64,000 nt of DNA from Bacteroides acidifaciens (GCF_903181435.1 NZ_CAEUHO010000004.1:372001-436000); one strand, 5' to 3'; counted from the stretch's first letter, positions 34,933 to 42,774 are shown. The notes: generated by a model from the letters alone, not told the origin. Numbers and translations: made by a program.

Positions 34933-35257
34933 GCTCTTTCAGTTTTGGGTTATTGATATGTCTTTGATTATCTCGTTTCGTTTTCTTGTCCATGCTCTTT
35001 TGCAGGGCAGCGGTGAGGTCTACGCCTGTCTGGTTGGCGATGCAGAGAAGCACCCAGAGTACGTCTGCTATCTCTTCGTCAAGGTTGTCTTTTTCTCCCT
35101 CTTTGAAGGACTGGTCGCCATATTTGCGTGCCATCACACGTGCCAGTTCGCCTACTTCTTCCGTCAGGACCGCCATATTTGTCAATTCGCTGAAGTAGCG
35201 TACACCGTATGTCTTGACCCATTGGTCTACTTGTTTTTGAGCTTCTTCTAAAGTCAT
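34919..35257 (-). CDS. MazG-like nucleotide pyrophosphohydrolase
   Basis: 112 residues, a single MazG-like domain. The metal site is visible as EEVGELARVMARKYG (ExxE) and DEEIADVLWVLLCIANQ (ExxD). Such small MazG proteins hydrolyse nucleoside triphosphates, often damaged or surplus dNTPs. It is 3 bases after dtd and overlaps deoC by 14 bases, so the three form one operon of quality-control and salvage enzymes. Confidence 0.9.
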   Translation of the reverse strand: MTLEEAQKQVDQWVKTYGVRYFSELTNMAVLTEEVGELARVMARKYGDQSFKEGEKDNLDEEIADVLWVLLCIANQTGVDLTAALQKSMDKKTKRDNQRHINNPKLKEHGRE

Positions 35258-35260
35258 CTT

Positions 35261-35713
35261 TTACTCCTTGTTTTTAGTATCCATGCATATAGTAACAGGG
35301 CCGTCGTTCAAAAGTTCGACTTTCATGTCTGCCCCGAAGATTCCTGTGCCTATTTCTTTTCCCAATGCACTGCTCAAGTCCTTGCAAAATCGCTCGTAGA
35401 GTGGGATAGAAACTTCCGGCTTGGCTGCCTTGATATAAGAAGGGCGGTTCCCTTTTTTCGTAGAAGCGTGCAGGGTGAACTGGCTGATGACGAGAATCTC
35501 GCCCCCATCTTCTGAGATAGACTTATTCATAACTCCGTTTTCATCGTCGAAAATACGCAGATTTACTATCTTTTTGCAGAGCCAGTCAATGTCTTCCTGC
35601 CCGTCGGCTTCCTCGATGCCGACCAATATCAACATTCCTTTTCCGATAGCTGATTTGCAGTTCCCTTCAATGGTCACTGACGCACGACTTACCCGTTGTA
35701 TAACTATTCGCAT
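35261..35713 (-). CDS. dtd: D-aminoacyl-tRNA deacylase
   Basis: 150 residues, full length. The two active-site motifs are present: SQFTLHASTKKGNRPSY (SQFTL, strand) and the cross-subunit LNDGPVTICMDT (GP motif). Start MRIVIQRVSRASVTIEG is canonical. It frees D-amino acids wrongly attached to tRNA. First gene of the dtd-mazG-deoC operon, with a -7 box 33 bases upstream that partly adjoins a 16-bp palindrome. Confidence 0.96.
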   Translation of the reverse strand: MRIVIQRVSRASVTIEGNCKSAIGKGMLILVGIEEADGQEDIDWLCKKIVNLRIFDDENGVMNKSISEDGGEILVISQFTLHASTKKGNRPSYIKAAKPEVSIPLYERFCKDLSSALGKEIGTGIFGADMKVELLNDGPVTICMDTKNKE

Positions 35714-35727
35714 TGCTATTTATCTTA

Positions 35728-35753
35728 TTTCGTAATTACGAAAGGCAAATTTA
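35728..35753 (-). promoter_or_regulatory. dtd operon promoter with a 16-bp palindrome at the start point
   Basis: Minus-strand TAAATTTG (35746-35753) is a -7 box. Immediately downstream, 35728-35743 is a perfect palindrome (TTTCGTAATTACGAAA) that would cover the transcription start, a typical place for a repressor. Confidence 0.5.
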
Positions 35754-35921
35754 CGAAATTCGGAAGAGAAAACGATGTATTGAAGGGAAAATATTATGGA
35801 ACTGTGCCGGAAGATTCAATGGTAGAAATATAACCGGTTCTATTCTGCCAATTTCTTATTTGATATCCGAGTGGTCTGCAGGCTTCTCCACCTTCCAGAA
35901 ACAGGAGAGTGGAGTTGCCGG

Positions 35922-35945
35922 ACTTATATCGAATCTGCGTTATTT
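35922..35945 (+). repeat. Dispersed CTTATATCGAA repeat overlapping the uvrC stop
   Basis: CTTATATCGAA followed by TCTGCGTTATTTA, closely matching the ends around the insertion sequence at 42.8-44.3 kb. The last bases include the uvrC stop codon. An imperfect hairpin (CTCCAC / GTGGAG, about 35884-35913) precedes it. Confidence 0.7.
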
Positions 35946-37784
35946 ATTTTCGGCTTGTTCATCGTTCAATCCTGCCTTTACGGTTTTGGCTTTCGCCTCT
36001 CCAATGATGGTGCTAATCTCTTCTAAAGAAGCCTCTTTTATCCGTTTTACGCTCTTAAATTCTTTCAAAAGGGCGGTTTTCGTCTTTTCTCCGATTCCCT
36101 TGATGTTATCCAGCGCAGAAGCTACCTGCCGTTTGCTGCGTTTATCACGATGGAAGCTGATGGCAAAACGGTGCACCTCATCCTGAATCTGCGTCAGCAG
36201 ACGGAACAACGGACTATGCTGCTTGATACCGATAGTCTGTGGCGGAAACCCGAAAAGCAGTTCTGATGTGCGGTGGCGATTGTCTTTTGCCAATCCTGCA
36301 ATAGGAATGTTAAGGTTCAGCTCGTCTTCAATAACCTCTCTGACAACTTCCATTTGCCCTTTCCCGCCATCGGTAATAATAAGGTCGGGCAGCGGGGAGC
36401 TTTCTTCAATAGCGCGTTGATAACGCCTTCTGACAACCTCTTTCATAGAAGCGTAATCATCCGGTCCCACAACCGTCTTTATATTGTATTTCCGATAATC
36501 TTTCTTCGATGGTTTCGCCTTTTTGAATACAACACATGCCGCTACCGCATCAGACCCCTGTATGTTTGAGTTATCGAAACATTCAATCTGCAAAGGCGGT
36601 CTGTCTAAGTGTAGTTCCTGTTGTATCTCTTTCATCAGGCGCATACTTCTCTGCTCAGGATTCAGCTTTTCCGCCTGTTTCAGTCGGTCGGCCTTGTATT
36701 GCTTCACGTTTAAGATGGATAGTTCCAGCAACTTCTTCTTATCTCCCCGCTGCGGAACGGTGAAAACGATATTATTCAATTCCAAATCAAGCTCGAAAGG
36801 AACAATAATCTCCTTCGACTGGCTTTTGTAGCGCTCCCGCATCTCAATAATACCCAATGTCAAAAGCTCCTCTTTCGATTCATTCAGCTTTTTCTTGTAT
36901 TCGAAAGTGAATGCCTGGTTGACGGCTCCATTCGTGATATGCAGATAATTGATGAAAGCCGAATTAGCCTCGTCCTCTTCGATAGAGAACACGTCGATAT
37001 TATGTAATACAGAACTTACCACCTCAGATTTCGAACGGTAATTCTCTACCAGCAGATACTTCTCTTTTATCTTCTGCGCTTCTTCAAACCTCATCTCGCC
37101 CGCCAATGCCTGCATCTTCTCTAATAGCATCCGGCTGACCTCTTGCGTGTTTCCTTTCAGGATTTCTTTGATTTCATCGATGTTTTTGAGATAATCTTCC
37201 TGTGATTGCAACCCGATACAGGGACCTGCGCAGTTTTTGATATGATATTCCAGACATACGTTGAACTTCCCCGCCCGTATATTCTCCGGACTCAGGTTCA
37301 GATTGCAAGTGCGTAAAGGATACAGATGCTTTATCAAATCCAATACCGCGTACATAGACGGGATGTGGCTATACGGTCCATAATAAGAAGACCCGTTTCT
37401 GATAATCTTTCTGGTTCGGAAAATCCGGGGAAAATACTCGTTTTGTACACAGATAGAAGGATATGTCTTGTCGTCTTTCAGCAGGACATTGTAACGCGGT
37501 TTATACTTCTTTATCAGATTATTCTCCAGCAGCAACGCGTCTTCTTCCGTGTTGACTACGATATAGCGTATATCGGCAATCTTGCTGACAAGCACCCGCG
37601 TCTTTCCCGGTTCGTGCTCCTTGCTGAAATAGGAGTAGACTCTTTTCTTTAGATTTTTCGCCTTTCCAACGTATATAATCGTTCCTTCTGCATTCAGGTA
37701 TTGGTAGATGCCCGGCTTCTCAGGAAGGTTGGCTACGATTCCTTTCAAATATTCACTGGTTCTGCTTTCCATTTCTGCATTCAT
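35940..37784 (-). CDS. uvrC: Excinuclease ABC subunit C
   Basis: 614 residues, full length. GIY-YIG nuclease at the N terminus (KPGIYQYLNAEGTIIYVGKAKNLKKRV), UVR motif region around residue 205-240, central RNase H-like nuclease (IECFDNSNIQGSDAVAACVVF, LIITDGGKGQMEVV), and C-terminal helix-hairpin-helix (LDNIKGIGEKTKTALLKEF). It makes both incisions of nucleotide-excision repair with UvrB. The promoter lies at the terminator of the upstream apt gene. The stop codon lies in the dispersed CTTATATCGAA repeat. Confidence 0.97.
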   Translation of the reverse strand: MNAEMESRTSEYLKGIVANLPEKPGIYQYLNAEGTIIYVGKAKNLKKRVYSYFSKEHEPGKTRVLVSKIADIRYIVVNTEEDALLLENNLIKKYKPRYNVLLKDDKTYPSICVQNEYFPRIFRTRKIIRNGSSYYGPYSHIPSMYAVLDLIKHLYPLRTCNLNLSPENIRAGKFNVCLEYHIKNCAGPCIGLQSQEDYLKNIDEIKEILKGNTQEVSRMLLEKMQALAGEMRFEEAQKIKEKYLLVENYRSKSEVVSSVLHNIDVFSIEEDEANSAFINYLHITNGAVNQAFTFEYKKKLNESKEELLTLGIIEMRERYKSQSKEIIVPFELDLELNNIVFTVPQRGDKKKLLELSILNVKQYKADRLKQAEKLNPEQRSMRLMKEIQQELHLDRPPLQIECFDNSNIQGSDAVAACVVFKKAKPSKKDYRKYNIKTVVGPDDYASMKEVVRRRYQRAIEESSPLPDLIITDGGKGQMEVVREVIEDELNLNIPIAGLAKDNRHRTSELLFGFPPQTIGIKQHSPLFRLLTQIQDEVHRFAISFHRDKRSKRQVASALDNIKGIGEKTKTALLKEFKSVKRIKEASLEEISTIIGEAKAKTVKAGLNDEQAENK

Positions 37785-37808
37785 AATCGTTAGGGCTGAG
37801 AGATAGCT

Positions 37809-37842
37809 AAAATAAAAAAAAGGCGTAGTTCAACTACGCCTT
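37809..37842 (-). terminator. Rho-independent terminator of apt, overlapping the uvrC start region
   Basis: AAGGCGTAGTT (37820-37830) and its exact complement (37832-37842) form a strong stem; on the minus strand it is followed by eight T and more T-rich sequence. Confidence 0.9.
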
Positions 37843-37843
37843 G

Positions 37844-37851
37844 CAAATATA
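37844..37851 (-). promoter_or_regulatory. uvrC promoter -7 box (TATATTTG) adjoining the apt terminator
   Basis: Minus-strand TATATTTG fits TAnnTTTG. Transcription from it would begin inside the hairpin at 37820-37842, so the terminator and the uvrC promoter share bases. Confidence 0.5.
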
Positions 37852-37861
37852 ATCAAATCCT

Positions 37862-38392
37862 TTATAAAGACAATACAGATTCTACTTCTACATCATCTCC
37901 GAATACCGATTTTCCATTCAGGTCTTTCAATTCGATGATGAAGTTCACATATACTTTCTTTGGTTTCAGCTTCCTCACCAGTTCGCAGGCCGCTTTCATG
38001 GTGCCGCCTGTTGCCAGTAAGTCATCGTGTAGGAGGACTACGTCGTTTTCATCCAATGCGTCTTTATGAATTTGCACAGTGTCTTTCCCGTATTCCTTGT
38101 CATAGCTTTCTTCGAGCGTCTCGGCAGGAAGTTTGCCGGGTTTTCGGATAGGGATGAAACCTGCATTCAGCCGGGTAGCCAGGATAGGTCCCATGATGAA
38201 ACCTCTTGATTCTATACCTACCACTTTGGTGATGCCTCTATCCTTGTACATTTCATACATGACGTTCGATAATTCCTGTAGGCACCATGGGTCTTTGAAT
38301 AAAGTGGTAACATCATAGAACAGGATTCCGGGAATAGGAAAATCCGGTATTTCCCGAATGCTTTTAATTAGCGTTTCTTTGCTCATAATCAT
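37862..38392 (-). CDS. apt: Adenine phosphoribosyltransferase
   Basis: 176 residues. The PRPP-binding loop is VVLLHDDLLATGGTMKAA, and the N-terminal IPDFPIPGILFYDVTTL, GIESRGFIMGP and GFIPIRKPGKLP motifs are all typical. It converts adenine plus PRPP to AMP. Two ATG codons (38392, 38386) are possible starts. The space upstream to mnmG is 50 bases and contains the parS-like palindrome. Confidence 0.95.
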   Translation of the reverse strand: MIMSKETLIKSIREIPDFPIPGILFYDVTTLFKDPWCLQELSNVMYEMYKDRGITKVVGIESRGFIMGPILATRLNAGFIPIRKPGKLPAETLEESYDKEYGKDTVQIHKDALDENDVVLLHDDLLATGGTMKAACELVRKLKPKKVYVNFIIELKDLNGKSVFGDDVEVESVLSL

Positions 38393-38419
38393 TGATTTAT
38401 ATCGTTTCTTTAAATGTTT

Positions 38420-38435
38420 TGTTTCACGTGAAACG
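38420..38435. promoter_or_regulatory. parS: parS-like chromosome partition site
   Basis: A perfect 14-bp palindrome GTTTCACGTGAAAC, with 15 of 16 bases identical to the widely conserved ParB-binding parS sequence TGTTTCACGTGAAACA. It lies between apt and mnmG; mnmG (gidA) is near the replication origin in many bacteria. parA/parB are not in the window. Confidence 0.75.
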
Positions 38436-38442
38436 TTGCCGA

Positions 38443-40329
38443 TTATCGTCCGGAAAGTACCAGTAACACGTTGATGTCGCTTGGTGATACTCCCGGGATT
38501 CTGCTCGCCTGGGCAATCGTTTCCGGGTCTATCTTTATCAGCTTCTGCCGGGCTTCGGTCGATAAAGATTGGATGGAAGCATAATCAAATTTGCCTTTAA
38601 TCTTGATGCTTTCCAGTCTTGCCAGTTTCTCTGCTATCATTCGTTCCCTGTCGATATATCCTTGATATTTGATTAGAATTTCGGCAGCTTCGAGAATCTC
38701 TTCTTTACGCTTTTGGTTGGATTCGGTCGCTTTATCCAGTTCGCGTTGGAATGCCGGCACAAATTTCGAGATATTCTCAATTGTCACTTGCGGGCGATTC
38801 AGAATTTCTATCAGTTTGCATCCTTGGCGTAGGGGAGTCGTCCCTATCTTTTCGAGGGCATCATTAATTAATGCCGGTTTCATCGAATAACTGTGTGCGA
38901 AAGAAACAATTTGTTCCACTGCTTCCTTTTTCTCTTTCATTAATTGATAGCGGTCTTCCTTAGCCAATCCGAGTTTATAGGCTCGTTCGGTCAGGCGCAT
39001 ATCGGCATCGTCCATACGTAGCAAGATACGATATTCTGCGCGTGAAGTAAACATCCGGTAAGGCTCGTCGACGCCTTTGGTTACCAAGTCGTCGATTAAT
39101 ACGCCGATATATGCTTCATCGCGTGCTAGTGTGAAGGCTTCGCCACCGTGGCAATTGATATGTGCATTGATTCCGGCTATCAATCCTTGTCCGCCTGCTT
39201 CTTCGTATCCGGTAGTACCGTTTACTTGTCCGGCAAAGAATAAATTCCCGATAATTTTCGATTCTAACGTATGCTTTAGCTGTGTCGGGTCGAAATAATC
39301 ATACTCAATCGCATATCCCGGACGATAGATAACCATATCCTTGAAGGCCGGGATTTTCTTTAAAGCGGCAATTTGTATGTCCATCGGAAGCGAGGAAGAG
39401 AATCCGTTGAGATATAACTCCTGTGTTGTTTCGCCTTCCGGTTCGAGGAACAATTGATGCTGGGTCTTATCGGGGAAAGTTACAATCTTCGTTTCAATGC
39501 TCGGACAATAACGGGGCCCGATGCTTTGAATCTGTCCGTTGAATAGGGGAGAATCCGGCAGTCCGTCACGTAGAATCTGATGTACTTCTTCATTAGTATA
39601 GCAGGTCCAGCATTGCAGTTGCTTCAAGTGGCGTACACTGGTATCCATGAAAGAGAACTTGTGAAAGTCACATTCACCGTCCTGCGTTTCCATCTGGTCG
39701 AAATGAACGCTGCGCGCGTCGATTCGTACCGGGGTTCCGGTTTTCATTCTTCCGTAAGTGATGCCGTGGCGGGCGATGGATTCGGTTAATTTGTAAGAAG
39801 CCGGTTCTGCCATTCTTCCGCCCGGCAACTGGTGGCGTCCTACGTGCATCAGTCCGTTGAGGAAAGTTCCTGCGGTGAGGACAACACATTTTGCCTTGAA
39901 GGTGACACCCCACGCGGTAACCAGTCCGGTCACTGCGCCGTCTTCAACAAGAAGTTCGCATACGGTATCCTGCCAGATATGAAGGTTGGGTGTATTTTCC
40001 AGTCTCTCCCGCCAGGACCAGATAAACTTGGCGCGGTCGCATTGGGCACGGGGGCTCCACATGGCGGGACCTTTCGAGCGATTCAGTATTCGGAACTGGA
40101 TCGCTGTTTCGTCTGTCACCAATCCCATCTGTCCGCCTAGTGCATCTATTTCGCGTACTATTTGTCCTTTGGCAATTCCACCTACAGCAGGGTTGCAACT
40201 CATCTGCCCGATCTTGTTCATATCCATCGTGATGAGACAAGTCTTGGAACCTAAATTTGCAGCAGCGGCTGCTGCTTCGCAACCAGCATGTCCGGCACCA
40301 ATTACAATTACGTCGTACTTAAAATCCAT
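38443..40329 (-). CDS. mnmG: tRNA uridine-5-carboxymethylaminomethyl modification enzyme, large subunit
   Basis: 628 residues from the ATG at 40329 (MDFKYDVIVIGAGHAGCEAA). The frame is open 63 codons further upstream, but that extension would include the promoter and is not part of the family. FAD-binding GAGHAGCEAA, the GGIAKGQIVREIDALGGQMG region, CVVLTAGTFLNGLMHVG, and the GYEEAGGQGLIAGINAH and SRAEYRILLRMDNAD-like (here SRAEYRILLRMDDAD) motifs are intact. With MnmE it builds the cmnm5/nm5 group at wobble uridines; mnmD in this window acts later in that pathway. A parS-like site follows its stop codon. Confidence 0.97.
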   Translation of the reverse strand: MDFKYDVIVIGAGHAGCEAAAAAANLGSKTCLITMDMNKIGQMSCNPAVGGIAKGQIVREIDALGGQMGLVTDETAIQFRILNRSKGPAMWSPRAQCDRAKFIWSWRERLENTPNLHIWQDTVCELLVEDGAVTGLVTAWGVTFKAKCVVLTAGTFLNGLMHVGRHQLPGGRMAEPASYKLTESIARHGITYGRMKTGTPVRIDARSVHFDQMETQDGECDFHKFSFMDTSVRHLKQLQCWTCYTNEEVHQILRDGLPDSPLFNGQIQSIGPRYCPSIETKIVTFPDKTQHQLFLEPEGETTQELYLNGFSSSLPMDIQIAALKKIPAFKDMVIYRPGYAIEYDYFDPTQLKHTLESKIIGNLFFAGQVNGTTGYEEAGGQGLIAGINAHINCHGGEAFTLARDEAYIGVLIDDLVTKGVDEPYRMFTSRAEYRILLRMDDADMRLTERAYKLGLAKEDRYQLMKEKKEAVEQIVSFAHSYSMKPALINDALEKIGTTPLRQGCKLIEILNRPQVTIENISKFVPAFQRELDKATESNQKRKEEILEAAEILIKYQGYIDRERMIAEKLARLESIKIKGKFDYASIQSLSTEARQKLIKIDPETIAQASRIPGVSPSDINVLLVLSGR

Positions 40330-40356
40330 TCCTATCTTATTTATTATCAAACGCTG

Positions 40357-40364
40357 CAAAGTTA
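40357..40364 (-). promoter_or_regulatory. mnmG promoter -7 box (TAACTTTG)
   Basis: Perfect TAnnTTTG on the minus strand, 27 bases before the ATG at 40329; this supports that start over the longer ORF. Confidence 0.6.
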
Positions 40365-40691
40365 CGGAAAAGTTGCGAGAAATATATCTCCATGTTCTTT
40401 TTGCTTCCGAAAATTCGGGGAGCTGCCCGGCTTCGTTGAAAAAATCGCAATGATTCCGGTTTAGAAATTTGCAGATTGTCCACAGATTGCGGGTAGTTTG
40501 GCGCCTGCTAAACTTCATATCCTTTCAGAATGCTTATTTTCTGTTTTGTGATACTGGATTATGCTTACTTTTTGCTAGTTTTAAAACGATCGAAATTCAG
40601 ATGGAACTAGAGAGGGAAATGTTAATTCCGCCCAATGTCTTGACATAAATCAAAAAAACAGGCTGAGATTTGATTTTTTGTATAGTGGCTC

Positions 40692-40721
40692 TTGTCATTT
40701 CTCAAAACAACTTTACCTTTG
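40692..40721 (+). promoter_or_regulatory. Strong Bacteroides-type promoter of the candidate small RNA
   Basis: TTG at 40692-40694 and TACCTTTG at 40714-40721 with 19 bases between them; both elements agree with the -33/-7 consensus. No protein gene lies downstream on this strand. Confidence 0.65.
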
Positions 40722-40724
40722 CAA

Positions 40725-40960
40725 TGTAGTTGTGAAACTACTAAGATTTTTAGGTATTAGAAAAAGGTAATATACTAAAGGTATTAGTTTATAAAATTAA
40801 GGTATTAGATTTTAAGATTAGTTTTTAGGAAAACGATTGTTTTGATTAGGTATTAGTAGAAAGTAGTTTTCAGGTAATTAGTAAATGAAAGATGAAGAAA
40901 AGAAGAATCCCATTTATGGGGATTCTTTAAAGGTGGAGCGGAATGATTCGCTCTTTTTTT
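40725..40960 (+). ncRNA. Candidate small RNA (about 235 nt) with repeated GGTATTAG motifs
   Basis: Bounded by a good plus-strand promoter and a canonical terminator. The 5' end carries a perfect 6-bp hairpin (GTAGTT/AACTAC, 40726-40741). The middle, 40750-40880, is A/T-rich and has four copies of GGTATTAG plus one GGTAATTAG at irregular spacing. Near the 3' end are a 9-bp hairpin (40903-40927) and the terminator. The only ORF is a 30-codon frame (40885-40977) that runs through both hairpins and past the terminator, so coding is unlikely. I do not recognise an Rfam family; a 6S-like or antisense-type regulator is conceivable but unproven. Confidence 0.5.
40936..40960 (+). terminator. Terminator of the candidate small RNA
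   Basis: GAGCGGA (40936-40942) pairs with TTCGCTC (40947-40953), 4-base loop, followed directly by seven T residues. Confidence 0.85.
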
Positions 40961-41006
40961 GTGCCTTGTTCTCGTGAATGATATATATCCGGTTGTTCAT
41001 TCCCTT

Positions 41007-41030
41007 CACATTGAGATAAGTCTCAATGTG
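41007..41030. repeat. Perfect 10-bp inverted repeat downstream of the HU-like gene
   Basis: CACATTGAGA and its exact complement around a TAAG loop, 60 bases past the stop of the HU-like gene; no T-run on either side. Confidence 0.55.
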
Positions 41031-41089
41031 TCAGTCATTTTGCGTGATTTGTTGAGTGAAAAACACCTCTTTCACACCCTTCACAGCTG

Positions 41090-41731
41090 TCACCGTGAAG
41101 GATGTGCCGCATCTCTCGACACCCCATAATAACCGGGAGCAGGCACATACATCGGCTGGTTACGCAAGCCGATATTTACCAGCTTTCCTTCTCCACGCAG
41201 GCGAACTAAATGTGCTTTAGCAGTAGTACGAGCCAAGCCGCAAATCTCTTGAAAGTCACGACGGGTCATCATCTGATGTCCGGCAAAATATTCTTTCAAC
41301 AGCATATCAATCTCCACCTCCGAAACCTTTTCCGAATGACGGACGTACTTGGACTGACTGGCACGGACGCCAACAAAATGCCCTTTCAGACTAATATCAG
41401 GACGGAAGCGTACTGTTTTAAAAGTCACCTTATTGGTTTTGTGAGGAGTGCTGCGGGTCACTTTTCCCGTGGCCGCCAAAGTGGGGAAAAAATAACCGAT
41501 TCCCTCGATATGCACTTCTTTTCCCTCGCTCAACGACTCGCCGAGAATCTTCGATAAGTTATCGAGCACATTCTTCACATCCCCCACAGTCAACGAACTG
41601 TAATCATGAATCTTGTAACAAAGTGTTTCCGTATCCACCTTACCATTCATAAAGATACGCGGATGCAATGCTGCCTCTTCTTCTTCCGAAGATGCATTAG
41701 GATTTTCATACCAATCAAATACAATAGCCAT
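41090..41731 (-). CDS. Long HU-family DNA-binding protein with a C-terminal winged-helix-like extension
   Basis: 213 residues, about twice a normal HU. Residues about 25-125 fit the Bacteroidota HU-like (HU-HIG type) fold: LCYKIHDYSSLTVGDVKNVLDNLSKILGESLSEGKEVHIEGIGYFFPTL, where the family helix-turn and GIG turn are clear, then TFKTVRFRPDISLK. Residues about 135-205 look like a small helix-turn-helix (MLLKEYFAGHQMMTRRDFQEICGLARTTAKAHLVRLRGEGKLVNIG). Such proteins are thought to bind DNA architecturally or regulate nearby loci. The gene is preceded by a 22-bp repeat block lying just downstream of a weak -7 box, so the repeats may be in its 5' leader. Confidence 0.8.
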   Translation of the reverse strand: MAIVFDWYENPNASSEEEEAALHPRIFMNGKVDTETLCYKIHDYSSLTVGDVKNVLDNLSKILGESLSEGKEVHIEGIGYFFPTLAATGKVTRSTPHKTNKVTFKTVRFRPDISLKGHFVGVRASQSKYVRHSEKVSEVEIDMLLKEYFAGHQMMTRRDFQEICGLARTTAKAHLVRLRGEGKLVNIGLRNQPMYVPAPGYYGVSRDAAHPSR

Positions 41732-41767
41732 TACTTCTTATCAATTAAAATGTGTAACTTCATCATA

Positions 41768-41855
41768 GGACGACTGTAATCGGCTACTCGGACAACTGGA
41801 ATCGGCTGTTCAGTCAACTATAGTCAGCCGACCGGACAACTCCAGTCGGCTTTCC
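41768..41855. repeat. 88-bp block of four 22-bp repeats (block B)
   Basis: Units begin at 41768, 41790, 41812 and 41834 and share a CAACT core followed by an AGTCGGCT/AATCGGCT half; the third unit carries the inverted form CAGCCGA. TCGGCTG in unit 2 and CAGCCGA in unit 3 are exact complements. The block lies 37-124 bases before the HU-like start codon, just after a weak -7 box (TATCTTTA on the minus strand, 41868-41875). Confidence 0.88.
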
Positions 41856-42053
41856 TCAAATAAGCACTAAAGATACGACAAAGTAACGACATATCAGCAT
41901 AAGAAAGCATGTTTTTCGTTTCAGGAGAAAATAAACATTTTCTTAACCAAATACTTGCAAACCCCATATTCCATGTTATACCTTAGCAGCATCAACCGGT
42001 CGAGAAAACAACATTTATTCATTTGGCAAAGAAGAAAAATATGAAGACATTAG
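41856..42053. other. Gap between repeat block B and the fecR remnant
   Basis: Apart from the weak -7 box at 41868-41875 I see no gene or structured element here. It should once have held the promoter and first part of fecR. Confidence 0.4.
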
Positions 42054-42716
42054 AATATAACTCCAAACGCCGAACTGGTTATACCGCGTGGGGGTGAAAA
42101 CACCGTAATCCTCGCAGATGGAACTACGGTTCATTTGAATGCCGGTTCCAAACTGACTTATCCGGTACGTTTTGCCGGTAAACGCAGAATTGTACGTTTG
42201 GAAGGCGAAGCCTATTTTGATGTTGTAGCGGATGAGGAACATCCGTTTGTGGTGCAAATTCATCTTGGAGAAATAACCGTGCTTGGGACTGCATTCAATG
42301 TAAATGCTTATGCCGATGCCCCTGTCTGCTATACGACTCTGGTACATGGAAAAGTGAAATTCTCCACATTAAATGCGGAAACGATTACCCTTTCACCGGG
42401 TGAACAGGCTGTTGTATTTGCCAATAGTTCAACGAAACGCGAGGTGGATTTGGAAGAATATGTTGGTTGGGTAGATGGTATGTACATCTTTAATGACCGT
42501 CCCCTGGGCGATATTATGAAGACATTCGAACGCTGGTATGACATACAGGTTTATTACGAAACTCCGAACCTGCGCGACATTACCTATAGTGGCAGCTTGA
42601 AGCGTCACGGAACAATAAACTCCTTCCTGGATGCACTAGAACTGACGGGCGACCTGACTTACAAAATCAGTGGGCGGAGCATATTGATATATGACAAAGC
42701 GGATGAACAGGCATAA
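42054..42716 (+). pseudogene. FecR-family anti-sigma factor, N terminus missing
   Basis: The open frame begins directly after an in-frame TAG at 42051-42053 and encodes the periplasmic part of a FecR protein: ELVIPRGGENTVILADGT, VHLNAGSKLTYPVRFAG, RRIVRLEGEAYFDVV, then LGTAFNVNAYADA and the C-terminal YSGSLKRHGTINSFLDALELTG. The cytoplasmic sigma-binding helices and the membrane segment (roughly the first 110-130 residues) are gone, and no in-frame ATG precedes the conserved core. No ECF sigma gene lies upstream, and a SusC gene that normally follows is replaced by an insertion sequence 60-100 bases downstream. Therefore this is a decayed remnant of a sigma/anti-sigma-controlled SusC locus. 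Confidence 0.85.
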
Positions 42717-42774
42717 AAGGATAGAATATTAGAATAATTAGAATATTAGGTACACAAAAGTTTAATTATTAATT

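Larger units (their letters stand above)
40330..41089. other. 760-bp gap between mnmG and the HU-like gene
   Basis: No protein gene. Contents: the mnmG promoter, a single near-match to a DnaA box (TTGTCCACA at about 40476), a plus-strand promoter, a repeat-rich candidate small RNA with a strong terminator (40725-40960), and a perfect 10-bp inverted repeat (41007-41030). Confidence 0.6.

Noticed and set aside
40330..40530. A replication origin at mnmG
   Set aside because: Only one near-match to a DnaA box was seen and no cluster of boxes or AT-rich unwinding region; the parS-like site only suggests that the origin is in the neighbourhood.
40885..40977. A 30-codon plus-strand ORF inside the candidate small RNA
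   Set aside because: It crosses the two 3' hairpins and the terminator T-run, so it would not be fully transcribed, and it has no homologue I recognise.
41768..41855. A CRISPR array reading of the 22-bp repeat block
   Set aside because: CRISPR needs nearly identical repeats separated by unique spacers of about 30 bases; here the units are contiguous, imperfect and only four, and no cas gene is present.
42135..42137. Starting the FecR-like frame at the TTG codon at 42135
   Set aside because: The conserved FecR segment begins upstream (from about 42054), so this TTG is internal; the gene is a truncated remnant, not an alternative start.
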